Of a DNA stretch of 64,000 bases, positions 7,762 through 16,791 are shown piece by piece. The notes under the pieces were generated by a model that had not been told where the DNA came from, ran no database searches, and worked only from the letters and a program-made list of their open reading frames with translations. Every line of letters begins with the position of its first letter. Position 1 is the first letter of the stretch. The DNA is from Chryseobacterium tructae (GTDB lineage Bacteria > Bacteroidota > Bacteroidia > Flavobacteriales > Weeksellaceae). Both the position numbers and the translations under genes were made by a program. The stretch lies in the NCBI RefSeq assembly GCF_030409875.1, contig NZ_JAUFQR010000001.1:2976001-3040000 (forward strand), read 5' to 3'.

Positions 7762-10164
7762 CTATTTTTTCAAACATTTATCAAGGAACTGATCTTGCTC
7801 CCATAAAACGTGGAATATATTCTCTTTAGCCTGATATCCGTGTGATTCTTTTGGAAGAAGAACCATTCTTACCGGCGCGCCAAGGTTTTTCAATGCCTGG
7901 AAATATCTTTCCGTTTGCAATGTAAAAGTTCCCGGATTATTATCGGCATCACCATGAATAAGAAGCAATGGAGTCTTCATTTTATCAGCATGCATAAACG
8001 GAGACATTGTGTTATAGATCTCCGGAACATCCCAGTAGTTTCTCTGCTCACTCTGGAAGCCAAATGGAGTAAGTGTTCTGTTATAAGCTCCACTTCTTGC
8101 AATACCACAAGCAAAAAGATTAGAATGCGTCAATAAGTTAGCTGTCATAAATGCTCCATACGAATGCCCTCCAACTGCAACTTTCTTTTTATCAATATAC
8201 CCTAACTGATCTACAGCATTAATCGCGGCATCAGCATCGGCTACCAATTGAGTAATAAAGGTATCATTTGGTTCTGTTTTTCCTTCTCCGATGATCGGGA
8301 ATGCAGCATTATCCAACACCGCATATCCTTTAGTCACCCAGTACACGAAAGATCCGTAATACGGGAAGGTAAAGTCGTTATCATTCTGAGTACTCTGACC
8401 CGCTGTATTTTTATCTTTAAATTCTCTCGGATAAGCCCAGATCAATAAAGGTAGCTTTTCTTTCTTTGCCTTTCTGTCATAGTTTGCTGGCAAGTAAAGA
8501 GTTCCTGTCAATGTAACGCCATCATTCCTTTTATATGTAATTACTTCTTTATAAACATCTTTGATGCTTTCAAATGGATTTACAAAATGAGTTACTGCTT
8601 CAGCTTTACTAGACTTAATATTCTTTTTGAAGAAGTTTGGATATTGGCTTGAAGATTGTTGCGTCGTTAAGATCTCCCCTTTTGAAGGGTTTAAAATATC
8701 TACAATGCTTTCTTTAGCTCCTTTAAGATTGGAAGTATATAATCTTTTTTTCTTTAGTGATTTGATGTCCATTTCATCAATAAACGGGTGCTGCCCATCT
8801 TTTGTAAAACCATCTCCCATCAGGTAAGCCTTTCCTCCTTTTAGATCAATAACAGATCTTCCATATTGGTTTTTTACCTTATTAAATTTTCCTGGATCAC
8901 TATAAACATCCTGAGAATTTCTATCATCAATAACTTTTGAATCACCGTTATTAAGATCAACCAGGAAAGTTTTGGTATTTCTCGTATCATACCATTCTTC
9001 TGAAACTAAAGCATAATGGTCATTTGTCCAGTCTACATCTTCAAATCTCTGCTTGGTCTTAAAGAATGATTTCGGAGCTGCAGTAAACGGAGCTTCCCAA
9101 GTAAAGATCTCATCTCTGTATTCTGAAGTCTTATACTGATCTCCACCATCAAGAGCTTCCGTAAAGACTAATGTTGCAGGAGTATCGTTTCTCCATGACA
9201 TTTCTCTCTTCCCGGTTCTTACTGATGAGAAACCTTTAGGCATAATTTCATTCAGCGGAATTTCATTCACAACTTTTACCGCATTCCCTTTGGTATCATA
9301 TACTGTTGTGGTCATAGGGAACCTGTTTAAAGGAACGATATATGAGAATGGCTTTTTAATAACTGAGGCCATTAGATAATTTCCGTCCGGAGAAAAGCTT
9401 AAACCCGTATACATATCCTGGTTCATTACCTTTTTAAGAGTACCATTCAGATCTACGTTACTTACTTCTGAAGTTACCAATGTTTCAAAGTTCTTTTCAT
9501 CCTGTGGATTCTTTAAAAGATCTTGATACGTTCTGTTCTGAGAGACTTTTCCATCTGCAGTAGAAACAATTGGCCCTGTTGGAAGGTCTTTTCCTGAATC
9601 AATTAAAGCAGGTCTGTTCTGAGGAAGTGTTCTGATTAAAAGGCTTTGGGAATCATTATACCAAAGATATGGAGTTCCTAAATTCGCATTCAGAATGTCA
9701 CTTGTAAGCTTTTTGGCTGTAGCTGTTTCCATATCTATCATCCATAGCTCTACTCCCTTATTGGTGGTATTGGTAAAAGTCAGCTTCTTTTCATCCGGTG
9801 AAAACTGAACATGAGCAATTTTTGCTCCTGCAGGCAGATTCTTCACCTGAACTTCATTTTTATCACTGAACTTTCTTACTTTAAGGTTGTTGAAATAGAT
9901 TACCGTACTTGCTATATTGGTGACTGGGTTTATTCTTAATCCCCCAAGCTTCATTTCTTGCTGATTAAGATCCTCCAAAGTTTTATACGTTGGACGATAG
10001 GTAAAAACTACCCAATCTTTTTTGTTGTTCATCAAAACAGCTGGTGGTCTTTCATAATCTGCCAGCTTCAGGATTTCAGCAGAGGGCTTTTGATAAGTAA
10101 TATTCTCCTGTGCATCATAAAAATTGAGAAATGCCAGAAGGCAAATTGTCAGTTTTATCTTCAT
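7762..10164 (-). CDS. S9 family prolyl oligopeptidase-type peptidase, secreted
   Basis: The 800-residue protein has a short signal peptide (MKIKLTICLLAFLNFYDAQ), an N-terminal beta-propeller region (about 40-520) and a C-terminal alpha/beta-hydrolase catalytic domain. The nucleophile is Ser668 in GGHSYGAF; the probable Asp is in HGDADNNPG (about 739-741) and the His is in ESHGY (His775). S9 enzymes cleave short peptides, often after Pro or acidic residues, so a role in periplasmic peptide degradation is likely. It resembles S9C/glutamyl-endopeptidase-like flavobacterial proteins. It is monocistronic, ending in a hairpin shared with the convergent HAD gene. Confidence 0.88.
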   Translation of the reverse strand: MKIKLTICLLAFLNFYDAQENITYQKPSAEILKLADYERPPAVLMNNKKDWVVFTYRPTYKTLEDLNQQEMKLGGLRINPVTNIASTVIYFNNLKVRKFSDKNEVQVKNLPAGAKIAHVQFSPDEKKLTFTNTTNKGVELWMIDMETATAKKLTSDILNANLGTPYLWYNDSQSLLIRTLPQNRPALIDSGKDLPTGPIVSTADGKVSQNRTYQDLLKNPQDEKNFETLVTSEVSNVDLNGTLKKVMNQDMYTGLSFSPDGNYLMASVIKKPFSYIVPLNRFPMTTTVYDTKGNAVKVVNEIPLNEIMPKGFSSVRTGKREMSWRNDTPATLVFTEALDGGDQYKTSEYRDEIFTWEAPFTAAPKSFFKTKQRFEDVDWTNDHYALVSEEWYDTRNTKTFLVDLNNGDSKVIDDRNSQDVYSDPGKFNKVKNQYGRSVIDLKGGKAYLMGDGFTKDGQHPFIDEMDIKSLKKKRLYTSNLKGAKESIVDILNPSKGEILTTQQSSSQYPNFFKKNIKSSKAEAVTHFVNPFESIKDVYKEVITYKRNDGVTLTGTLYLPANYDRKAKKEKLPLLIWAYPREFKDKNTAGQSTQNDNDFTFPYYGSFVYWVTKGYAVLDNAAFPIIGEGKTEPNDTFITQLVADADAAINAVDQLGYIDKKKVAVGGHSYGAFMTANLLTHSNLFACGIARSGAYNRTLTPFGFQSEQRNYWDVPEIYNTMSPFMHADKMKTPLLLIHGDADNNPGTFTLQTERYFQALKNLGAPVRMVLLPKESHGYQAKENIFHVLWEQDQFLDKCLKK

Positions 10165-10270
10165 ATAGATTCATTTTCTACGAATGTAGTGATTTTTAAT
10201 AGAATTATAGTATAAAAATTCACCTACAATCCCCGATAATAAAGACATTTGCAAAAAATAACTCCAATAA

Positions 10271-10296
10271 AAAAGAGCATCCGAAGATGCTCTTTT
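10271..10296 (-). terminator. Terminator after the DoxX gene
   Basis: AAAAGAGCATC (10271-10281) pairs with GATGCTCTTTT (10286-10296) around a CGAA loop; on the minus strand it is followed by a T-run. It lies 20 bases downstream of the DoxX stop codon. Confidence 0.75.
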
Positions 10297-10316
10297 CATT
10301 ATATATTGTATAATAT

Positions 10317-10745
10317 TTACCAGTCTGAAGCTCTTTTTCTTCTTTCAATTAAATGATCTACAGAAACTTTTCCAGCTCCTAAAACCATCAGAAGAAGATA
10401 TACAGAAAGATAAATAAGACTCATTTCTCTTTTTTCAAAGGGATCTGCTCCATGAACTACAAATCCTGCAATAACCATTGTAAAGATCAAAACCCCCAAG
10501 GAAACTCTTGTAAAAAGTCCTAATATCAGTAGAATGGAACAAACAAACTCAGCAAAAACGGTAAGAATCAGGGTGATCTGTGGCCCCATTCCTAAGAAAT
10601 CGAAAAATTCGATTTTACCACCAGCTAATAACATTTGGAGCTTTGGATATCCGTGAGAAAGCATTGCAAAACCCACAAATACTCGTACTGCTAATAAAAT
10701 GATATCTTTCGGTATTGAGCTCGAATTTGAATTATTATAGTTCAT
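10317..10745 (-). CDS. DoxX family membrane protein
   Basis: The 142-residue protein has four hydrophobic helices and the DoxX pattern: an early R-x-x-x-G-x-x-x-L-x-H-G-x-x-K segment (RVFVGFAMLSHGYPKL), then FAEFVCSILLILGLFTR in the middle. DoxX-like proteins are small integral membrane proteins of poorly defined role, linked in some bacteria to oxidative stress defence. It is a single gene; the next gene upstream (era) is separate, with its own TAnnTTTG promoter element. Confidence 0.85.
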   Translation of the reverse strand: MNYNNSNSSSIPKDIILLAVRVFVGFAMLSHGYPKLQMLLAGGKIEFFDFLGMGPQITLILTVFAEFVCSILLILGLFTRVSLGVLIFTMVIAGFVVHGADPFEKREMSLIYLSVYLLLMVLGAGKVSVDHLIERRKRASDW

Positions 10746-10812
10746 TTACTAAAAAATTTAGACTAAGGTAATAAAAATCTTTTAATACAACGGGTTTTAC
10801 AGCATTTTTAGT

Positions 10813-11688
10813 CTATCTGTAACCAAAATTCTTAAGGTCTCTGTCATTCTTTCGCCAGTCTTTTTTCACCTTAACAAATAAATTGAGGTGAATCTTTTTG
10901 GAAAAGAACTTCTCAAGATCCAATCTTGCTTCTGTACCTACCTTTTTGATAGCCTCTCCTTTATGTCCAATAATAATTCCTTTTTGGGTATCTCTTTCTA
11001 CATAAATAATAGAATCGATAAAAATAATTCCTTCTTTTTCTTTGAACTGCTCCGTTACTACTTCTACAGAATATGGAATTTCTTTATCATAATTCAGAAG
11101 AATTTTCTCACGAATGGCCTCATTTACAAAGAATCTTTCCGGCTTATCTGTATACTGATCCTTATCATAATAAGGTGGGTTCTCAGGCAATAAAGATTTT
11201 AATTTAGGTAAAATAACCTCTGTATTAAAAGCATTAAGGGCAGAAATGGGTAGGATTTCCGCTTTTGGAATCCTGTTATGCCAATCTTCAACCAATTTTT
11301 CAAGTCCTGCCTGGTCGGTTTGATCTACTTTATTCAATAATAAAAGTACAGGAACAGGGATTTTATTTAATTTATCAATTAAGAACTCTGAAGGTTCTGC
11401 TTTATCAGTTACATCAACAATGAACAGGAATACATCAGCATCCTGAAGGGAATCTTTTACAAAATCCATCATCTTTTCCTGCAAACCATATTTTGGATCC
11501 AATACTCCCGGAGTATCGGAAAATACAATCTGAAGATCCTCCTCATTATAAATACCAAAAATTCTGTGACGGGTTGTCTGAGCTTTCTGCGTTACAATCG
11601 CCAACTTCTCTCCCATTAATTGGTTGAGCAGTGTTGATTTTCCGGCATTGGGCTTTCCAACTATATTTACAAATCCAGCTTTGTGCAT
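10813..11688 (-). CDS. era: GTPase Era
   Basis: The 291-residue protein starts MHKAGFVNIVGKPNAGKS. Its G1 loop is GKPNAGKS, G3 is DTPG, G4 is NKVD, and the C-terminal KH domain carries GIIIGHKGEAIKKVG. Era binds the 3' end of 16S rRNA and assists 30S subunit assembly. A longer frame opens at 11790, but ATG 11688 matches the family N-terminus and a TAnnTTTG element lies at 11709-11716, inside the longer frame, which supports the shorter start. No rnc or recO gene is adjacent. Confidence 0.96.
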   Translation of the reverse strand: MHKAGFVNIVGKPNAGKSTLLNQLMGEKLAIVTQKAQTTRHRIFGIYNEEDLQIVFSDTPGVLDPKYGLQEKMMDFVKDSLQDADVFLFIVDVTDKAEPSEFLIDKLNKIPVPVLLLLNKVDQTDQAGLEKLVEDWHNRIPKAEILPISALNAFNTEVILPKLKSLLPENPPYYDKDQYTDKPERFFVNEAIREKILLNYDKEIPYSVEVVTEQFKEKEGIIFIDSIIYVERDTQKGIIIGHKGEAIKKVGTEARLDLEKFFSKKIHLNLFVKVKKDWRKNDRDLKNFGYR

Positions 11689-12062
11689 AAAAATAATATT
11701 ACGAACTGCAAAGTTAGTAAAACAAAATTGGTCTTTACCTTTAATCTCAATATTTAACCGAAAAAAGAGAGTTATTCGTCGTTGAAGCATATCTCAAAGA
11801 GATTTTTGAAGAAAGTTTGGCCATCAGATTTTTAAACTTTTATATCTGAACCGTAAAGTCCCAAAAGTTTTTTGAACACTTAAGTTCACTTTAGAAAACT
11901 TAAAATGATGCTATAAAATAAGGGCACTTAAGTTTTGAAAATCTGAGATTTTCATAGATATGCAACAGAATATCAAAAACTTAATATGATTCTTATTGAA
12001 TCAAGGTACACATTGATAGACAATCCTCTTTCTTCTTTTATCACAAAAAACTGTAAAATAAT
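11689..12062. other. Gene-free spacer with repeated CACTTAAGTT words
   Basis: Most of the 427 bases between era and the next Crp/Fnr gene are A/T-rich with no coding frame or RNA fold that I can support. CACTTAAGTT occurs at 11877-11886 and again at 11925-11934, with related CTTAAAA words between them, suggesting a decayed repeat. The downstream end holds the promoter of the next gene. Confidence 0.3.
11709..11716 (-). promoter_or_regulatory. -7 element (TAACTTTG) of the era promoter
   Basis: The minus strand reads TAACTTTGC 20 bases upstream of the era ATG, matching TAnnTTTG. Its position inside the longer open frame helps decide the era start. Confidence 0.45.
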
Positions 12063-12095
12063 TTTGTATTGCATTGCCTAAAACTGATATTTTTG
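12063..12095 (+). promoter_or_regulatory. Bacteroidota-type promoter of the second Crp/Fnr gene
   Basis: TTTG at 12063-12066, 21 bases of spacer, then TATTTTTG at 12088-12095. The start codon follows 20 bases later. Confidence 0.5.
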
Positions 12096-12115
12096 AATAT
12101 TAGAATTCATCTTTT

Positions 12116-12679
12116 ATGAATATAGACCAGATTCTTGACCAAATTTATATACTTCCGGAAGCTTCTAAAAATAGCTTGAAAGCATATATTACTGAAGTTT
12201 CCCACCCTAAAGGGTACTGCCTGATGGAAGCTAACAAGGTCATTCCTTTTGTATATTTTATCCGCAAAGGAATTGCCCGTGCTTACTCTTCCACCTCAGA
12301 AAATGATATTACATTCTGGTTTGGAAGTGAAGGTCAGTGTGTTCTTTCTATGAAAAGTTATGTGGAGGACAAACCTGGTTATGAAAGTATTGAATTACTG
12401 GAAGATTGCGATCTGTATAGCCTGGAAACAGAGCACCTCAAAAAACTGTTTAATGAGGACATCCATATTGCAAATTGGGGAAGAAAACTCGCTGAAGCGG
12501 AAATGATTAAATCTGAAGAATTGATTATTTCAAGACAATTCAAAACCTCTCTTGAGCGATATAAGGACATTATCCAGTATCAACCTGATCTGCTTAAAAG
12601 AGTTCAGCTCGGACACATCGCTTCTTATCTTGGGATTACACAGGTCAGCTTGAGCAGAATCCGGGCGGAGATTAAATAA
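12116..12679 (+). CDS. Crp/Fnr family transcriptional regulator
   Basis: The 187-residue protein has an N-terminal cyclic-nucleotide-binding-like fold (PFVYFIRKGIARAYSS, DITFWFGSEG) and a C-terminal helix-turn-helix (LGHIASYLGITQVSLSRIRAEI). The C-terminus ends directly after the recognition helix, as in many flavobacterial Crp-like regulators. It differs clearly from the regulator at 6348-6908, so the two are not recent duplicates. It is monocistronic, followed by a long repeat-rich spacer. Target genes and ligand are unknown. Confidence 0.82.
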   Translation: MNIDQILDQIYILPEASKNSLKAYITEVSHPKGYCLMEANKVIPFVYFIRKGIARAYSSTSENDITFWFGSEGQCVLSMKSYVEDKPGYESIELLEDCDLYSLETEHLKKLFNEDIHIANWGRKLAEAEMIKSEELIISRQFKTSLERYKDIIQYQPDLLKRVQLGHIASYLGITQVSLSRIRAEIK

Positions 12680-12693
12680 TTTATGTGTTTGAG

Positions 12694-13071
12694 GAGGGAA
12701 GCTCGAAGAGGGAGGATAGAAGTTTATGCCAGTCTCTAAAAACTTCTCTGTTTTATTAATTAATCTAAGGTCATTTTAAATTTTGGCTAAAGCCGAAGGA
12801 ATGGTTATTTATATCGAGAGCGGACTAAAGTCCGCTCCTATTGATATTATGGTGTATGTGATATCAATATTAGTGATTATTTATTGAAATAAAAACAAGC
12901 CGCTAACTGCTTTTATCTACAAGCTCTCATTAATTAAGCAACAACCCATTCCAACTGCCATAACTTCCAACCTCCAGTCCCATCTTTCTATCAAAAAAAT
13001 TATTGATTAAGTAACAGAACATTCCCATTCCAATTACCATAACTTCCCTCTCCCAGCCTCCAGCTTCCCTC
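12694..13071. repeat. Purine-rich GGAAGCTGGAAGAGGG repeat family in inverted orientation
   Basis: A purine-rich unit (AGGGAAGCTCGAAGAGGGAG, from 12694) is followed by two reverse-oriented pyrimidine-rich units (about 12946-12986 and 13021-13071, containing CATAACTTCC and CCTCCAG/CAGCTTCCCTC). The two reverse units lie in 73-bp tandem blocks that each begin ATTAAG(C/T)AAC (12933 and 13006). The same family occurs at 56564-56713. A second repeat type (12781-12846) is nested between the arms. No coding frame is supported in 12680-13153. Confidence 0.6.
12781..12846 (+). repeat. REP-like double-hairpin element, copy A
   Basis: TTTTGGCTAAAGCC (hairpin 1 core GGCTAAAGCC, 12785-12794) is followed 25 bases later by GCGGACTAAAGTCCGC (12820-12835) and then TCCTATTGAT. 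Copies B (27140-27205) and C (35664-35725) share the same order. Here the second stem has an A-T pair where the others have G-C, so pairing is kept. Confidence 0.75.
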
Positions 13072-13153
13072 TTATATAAAACATCATTTTTTAACAATTG
13101 TAAAATGTTTTTTCCTTTCAAATCCTGAAATTTGCAATAGAAAAATTTTAAAA

Positions 13154-13485
13154 ATGAATTGGATAATATTAGTTATCGCAGGATTATTTGAGGTTGCCTT
13201 TGCCTCTTGTTTAGGAAAGGCAAAAGAAACATCAGGAACGGAAATGTATCTTTGGTATACCGGCTTTCTGATAACGATGACTATCAGTATGCTTCTTCTG
13301 ATTAAAGCAACACAAACGTTGCCTATTGGAACGGCTTATGCGGTATGGACAGGAATTGGAGCGGTAGGAACTGCTTTGATGGGAATTATTTCTTTAAAGA
13401 TCCAGTAAGCTTCTGGAGAGTATTCTTTATTATGACTCTTATTGGTTCCGTTGTAGGATTAAAAGCTGTGTCTTCATCACATTAA
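13154..13485 (+). pseudogene. Small multidrug resistance (SMR) family transporter, single-base frameshift
   Basis: From ATG 13154 the protein has the SMR pattern: MNWIILVIAGLFEVAFAS with the conserved membrane-embedded Glu, then LPIGTAYAVWTGIGAVG. The frame breaks at the AAA run 13396-13398; adding one A gives SLKDPVSFWRVFFI through LIGSVVGLKA to TAA 13483-13485, for 110 residues in four helices. The GTAYAVWTGIG signature is typical of SugE/Gdx and EmrE relatives, which export guanidinium or quaternary ammonium compounds in exchange for protons. The loss fits the AAAA to AAA error type seen elsewhere in the window. Confidence 0.85.
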
Positions 13486-13521
13486 GATAAAAATATAAAC
13501 TTCTATCTATATTTAAAAATG

Positions 13522-13557
13522 AAACCGCCTTCATAACGAAGACGGTTTTGTTTTTTG
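13522..13557 (+). terminator. Terminator after the SMR gene
   Basis: AAACCGCCTTC and GAAGACGGTTT form an imperfect stem with an ATAAC loop, followed by G and a run of six T. It lies 36 bases after the restored SMR stop codon. Confidence 0.7.
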
Positions 13558-13599
13558 ATTATATTTCAGAATGCACTGCTTCCTTACTTTATATTTTTA

Positions 13600-14367
13600 T
13601 TATTTTTTATAAACTAATGGCAATATTTCATTGCTTCTTAGCCCAAATTTCTTTATTTCTTCTTCAGAAAATTTCTGTGAATAAAAATTGATATCTGTTT
13701 CAAATCCTGCATTTTTTAAACGGTCAAAGTAATCCATTCCGTACCAGCGGACATGATCGTACTGGCCGAAATGTTTCTGGCGTTCTTTCGGATCTTTGAT
13801 GGTAAAATCTTCATAGGTTTTTTCCAGTGAATTTTTCATCGGAACCTGAAGAATTCCCCATCCACCCGGCTTCATTACCCTGTACAGTTCACTCATTGCT
13901 TTTGCATCATCTTCAATATGTTCCAGAACATGGTTACAGAAAATGATATCAAAGCTGTCATTCTCGAAAGGTAAATCCAAAATATCAGCCTTCACATCTA
14001 CAATAGGAGAATATAAATCTGCAGATATATAATTCAGATTGCTCATTCTCTTGAATTTTCTTAAAAATTCCTGTTCGGGAGCAATATGCAGTACTTTATA
14101 ATTTTTAATAAAAAAATCGGTTTCGTTCTGAAGATACAGCCACATCTGACGGTGTCTTTCCAGACTTAATGTTCCTGGAGAAAGAGCATTTTCCCTTTGT
14201 TTTCCATATCCATACGGCAGAAATTTGCGATAAGATCTTCCATCAATAGGGTCATAAAACTCATCTCCTTTGAAAAACTGATAAATAAGCGGTCTTGCCC
14301 AGATGCTCATTTTAATAAGCATTGGACGTGGAATTTTATTCAGTAAAAGCTTAGTTATCTTTTTCAT
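13600..14367 (-). CDS. Class I SAM-dependent methyltransferase
   Basis: The 255-residue protein has a Methyltransf_11-type core: VLHIAPEQEF (motif I region), ADILDLPFENDSFDIIFC and NHVLEHIEDDAKAMSELYRVMKPGGW (motifs II-III, each quoted in part). The 100-residue N-terminal part is unusual and contains KFLPYGYGKQRENALSPG; similar proteins in Bacteroidota are annotated only as methyltransferases. Its ATG overlaps the stop of map as TAATG, so the two are translationally coupled, and they may both act on proteins or be linked only by position. The substrate is unknown. Confidence 0.82.
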   Translation of the reverse strand: MKKITKLLLNKIPRPMLIKMSIWARPLIYQFFKGDEFYDPIDGRSYRKFLPYGYGKQRENALSPGTLSLERHRQMWLYLQNETDFFIKNYKVLHIAPEQEFLRKFKRMSNLNYISADLYSPIVDVKADILDLPFENDSFDIIFCNHVLEHIEDDAKAMSELYRVMKPGGWGILQVPMKNSLEKTYEDFTIKDPKERQKHFGQYDHVRWYGMDYFDRLKNAGFETDINFYSQKFSEEEIKKFGLRSNEILPLVYKK

Positions 14368-15176
14368 TAAAAATCCAGTTGGAAAGGCTTTTCTTCATCG
14401 CTTACAATACCCAATGCTTCATATACATAGTCAAATGTAGAAAGCAATACCGGCTTACCGTTGATTACTGCTACATCATGCTCAAAATGTGCAGAAGGCA
14501 GGTTATCTAAAGTCGTTACCGTCCATCCATCGTTATGGAATTTCACTTTTTCGGTTCCAAGGTTAATCATCGGTTCAATCGCAATGGCCAAACCATCTTT
14601 GATTACTTTTCCGCTTCCCTGTTTTCCATAGTTAGGAACCTGAGGATCTTCGTGCATTTGTCTTCCCAAACCATGCCCTACCAATTCTTTTACTACTCCA
14701 TATCCTTCTTTTTCACAATGTTTCTGAATCGCATGAGAGATATCTCCGATTCTTTTTCCTCTGATACATTGCTCAATACCTTTATAAAGAGATTCTTTAG
14801 CTACTTTCAAGAGTTTTTTAACTTCCGGTTTTACTTCACCGATTTCAAAAGTATAAGCATGATCTCCTACAAATCCGTTTAAAATAACGCCACAGTCTAC
14901 AGAAAGAACATCTCCTTCTTTTACTACTTCATTATTGGGGAAACCATGAACTACCTGCTCATTCGGAGAAATACACAAAGAGTTTGGAAAACCTCCATAT
15001 CCTAAGAACGCAGGTTCAGCCCCATGATCTTTAATAAAATCGTGAGCTAATTTATCTAAATATAAAGTCGTAATTCCCGGCTTAATCTCTTTTGCCAGCA
15101 TTCCCAATGTTTTAGAAACTAATCGGGCACTCTCCTTCATCAGACGCAGTTCGTCTATTGTTTTTAATTGAATCAT
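14367..15176 (-). CDS. map: Type I methionine aminopeptidase
   Basis: The 269-residue enzyme removes the N-terminal Met from nascent proteins. The five metal ligands are visible in order: Asp in SVDCGV, Asp in GDHAYTFEIG, His in GHGLGRQMHE, Glu in AIEPMINLG and Glu in HFEHDVAV. It lacks the N-terminal zinc-finger extension of eukaryotic type I forms; the C-terminus has about 15 extra residues. The stop codon overlaps the start of the methyltransferase gene (TAATG). Confidence 0.96.
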   Translation of the reverse strand: MIQLKTIDELRLMKESARLVSKTLGMLAKEIKPGITTLYLDKLAHDFIKDHGAEPAFLGYGGFPNSLCISPNEQVVHGFPNNEVVKEGDVLSVDCGVILNGFVGDHAYTFEIGEVKPEVKKLLKVAKESLYKGIEQCIRGKRIGDISHAIQKHCEKEGYGVVKELVGHGLGRQMHEDPQVPNYGKQGSGKVIKDGLAIAIEPMINLGTEKVKFHNDGWTVTTLDNLPSAHFEHDVAVINGKPVLLSTFDYVYEALGIVSDEEKPFQLDF

Positions 15177-15259
15177 TGTATTAATTTACCAATGTATTAA
15201 TAAATCAGCGTAATAATATGATTGACAATAAGTACGCTGTTAAATTGTTATATTTTATT

Positions 15260-15691
15260 TTACCAGAAAAGTCCTTTTTTCTTTTCTTTTTTAAGTTTTG
15301 AATAGGCCAAAACTTCTTTTCCTTCTACACGGAATTCTATTCTTTCCTGAATAATATTATAGATCTCACCCCATCCAGGGAATCCGCCTAAATTTCTATC
15401 GTCAATAAACCAGTCTGCATCTAATTTTCTGGATTGATTTTCAGAATCAAAAACTTCTCCTTCGAAGCTTGAGTTCACTGCATAAAATTCTATTCCGTTT
15501 TGCTTGCAAAATTCTATTGCTTCATCTAACGTTTTTCCGTGTCTGTATGTCCAAAGAATAAGCCTGTATCCTTCTGCCTGTAATCTTTTCAAGGTCTCGA
15601 AAGCGAAGATCTTTGCCTTCCCAATTCCCGGATAAGCATCATCAACAATAGTTCCGTCAAAGTCAACAGCAATCTTTTTATTATTTAACAT
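15260..15691 (-). CDS. BT0820-type HAD family hydrolase
   Basis: The 143-residue protein begins with HAD motif I VDFDGTIV, has motif II in LILWTYRHG and a motif IV-like DADWFIDDRNLGGFPGW. Short, capless HAD proteins of this pattern, related to Bacteroides BT0820, are widespread in Bacteroidota and described only as phosphatase-like. It stands alone, with a TATCTTTG promoter element (15713-15720) 22 bases upstream of its start. Confidence 0.8.
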   Translation of the reverse strand: MLNNKKIAVDFDGTIVDDAYPGIGKAKIFAFETLKRLQAEGYRLILWTYRHGKTLDEAIEFCKQNGIEFYAVNSSFEGEVFDSENQSRKLDADWFIDDRNLGGFPGWGEIYNIIQERIEFRVEGKEVLAYSKLKKEKKKGLFW

Positions 15692-15712
15692 TTTGTTCTT
15701 TTTTTAGCTTTG

Positions 15713-15720
15713 CAAAGATA
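15713..15720 (-). promoter_or_regulatory. -7 element (TATCTTTG) for the BT0820-type HAD gene
   Basis: The minus strand reads TATCTTTGC, matching TAnnTTTG, followed by the A-rich leader and the ATG at 15691. Confidence 0.45.
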
Positions 15721-15728
15721 AGAAATAA

Positions 15729-15762
15729 AAAAGAGTGCCAAAAAGAAAGGCACTCAATACTT
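15729..15762 (-). terminator. Terminator after the acyl-ACP desaturase gene
   Basis: GAGTGCC (15733-15739) pairs with GGCACTC (15749-15755); the minus strand then has a run of six T. It follows the desaturase stop codon by about 30 bases. Confidence 0.75.
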
Positions 15763-15790
15763 TTATAATTTAAAATAATAATATGGGCTA

Positions 15791-16768
15791 CTAGCTCTTA
15801 ACCCAGTTAAACTGGAACTGAAGATCCGGAGTAGAAACTCTGTCTGTAATCTTCTGTAGTCTTGCAGGTAATTTCATCAGGTATTCCTGAGCTTTTTCTG
15901 CTTTTTCTGTAAGACCTTTTACGTGCTCAATCTTCCATTCATCCAACAGATCTTTCATAATGTTGATATAATCCTGACCTGTATACACCATACATCTTTG
16001 TGCAGCATCTGAGAAATGTCCCCAAAGTTCTCCTGCCTTTTGTCCTGATTGTCTCATCAGGTGAGCCGGCATTACGATCTTCTTACGCATCATATCTTCG
16101 AAAGCAAGAATCATTTCTGATGGGTCTACTTCAAGGATTTTAGCTACGAAATGCTTGTAAGCTTTTGCATGTCTTGCTTCATCAGCTGCAATGACACCAC
16201 ACATTTTAGCTAATTTTCCGTTTCCGGACTGTTTAGCTAAAGTTCCTACTCTTCTGTGAGAGATATTGGTGGCTGTTTCCTGGAAACTTGTATAAATAAA
16301 GTTTCTGTATGGATCCATACTTGTTCCCAAGTCAAATCCATCATTAATAAGATATTGAGTGGTAATTTCTACCTCTCTCATATTGACTCTACCACACAGG
16401 TAAAGGTATTTATTTAATAAATCTCCGTGTCTGTTCTCTTCTGCTGTCCAGGCTCTCACCCAATTCGCCCAGCCTAATTTTTCCTCTTGATTGATTCCGT
16501 CAACACCCATTAACCAAGACTCATAAGAAGGAAGAGCTTCTTCCGTAATACAGTCTCCGATTAGCGTTACAAACAAGTCGTAAGGCATTTCACGGGCAAA
16601 AGTCTGAATTTCTTCCAGATCATGTTTAAATTCTTCGCTTGAAGGATCTGGTAAATAATCAGAAGGCTGCCAAATTTTTTCAATTGGAGTTAAAAATTTA
16701 TCAAGAAAAGAACCTACTTCCTTTTCCAATAATCCCATTACTTCTTTCCTAACAAGCTTTTGATACAT
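15791..16768 (-). CDS. Acyl-ACP desaturase (soluble di-iron, fatty acid desaturase type 2)
   Basis: The 325-residue protein has the di-iron helical-bundle motifs EENRHG (about residues 110-115) and DEARHAKAY (about 197-205), each giving the E-x-x-H ligand pair, plus further Glu ligands. It matches the soluble stearoyl-ACP-type desaturase family, which puts a cis double bond into acyl chains on ACP and so adjusts membrane fluidity. It needs electrons from ferredoxin; no ferredoxin gene is next to it. A TATCTTTG element lies 24 bases upstream of the start, and a terminator follows. Confidence 0.9.
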   Translation of the reverse strand: MYQKLVRKEVMGLLEKEVGSFLDKFLTPIEKIWQPSDYLPDPSSEEFKHDLEEIQTFAREMPYDLFVTLIGDCITEEALPSYESWLMGVDGINQEEKLGWANWVRAWTAEENRHGDLLNKYLYLCGRVNMREVEITTQYLINDGFDLGTSMDPYRNFIYTSFQETATNISHRRVGTLAKQSGNGKLAKMCGVIAADEARHAKAYKHFVAKILEVDPSEMILAFEDMMRKKIVMPAHLMRQSGQKAGELWGHFSDAAQRCMVYTGQDYINIMKDLLDEWKIEHVKGLTEKAEKAQEYLMKLPARLQKITDRVSTPDLQFQFNWVKS

Positions 16769-16791
16769 TTTTATATTCAGTTTTTAATTAA

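Noticed and set aside
11689..11790. N-terminally extended Era from 11790
   Set aside because: The extension has no counterpart in Era proteins and a TAnnTTTG promoter element lies inside it, so ATG 11688 is preferred.
12930..13075. Possible CRISPR array from the 73-bp tandem blocks
   Set aside because: Only two imperfect blocks, repeats and spacers are not of uniform length, and no cas genes are in the window.
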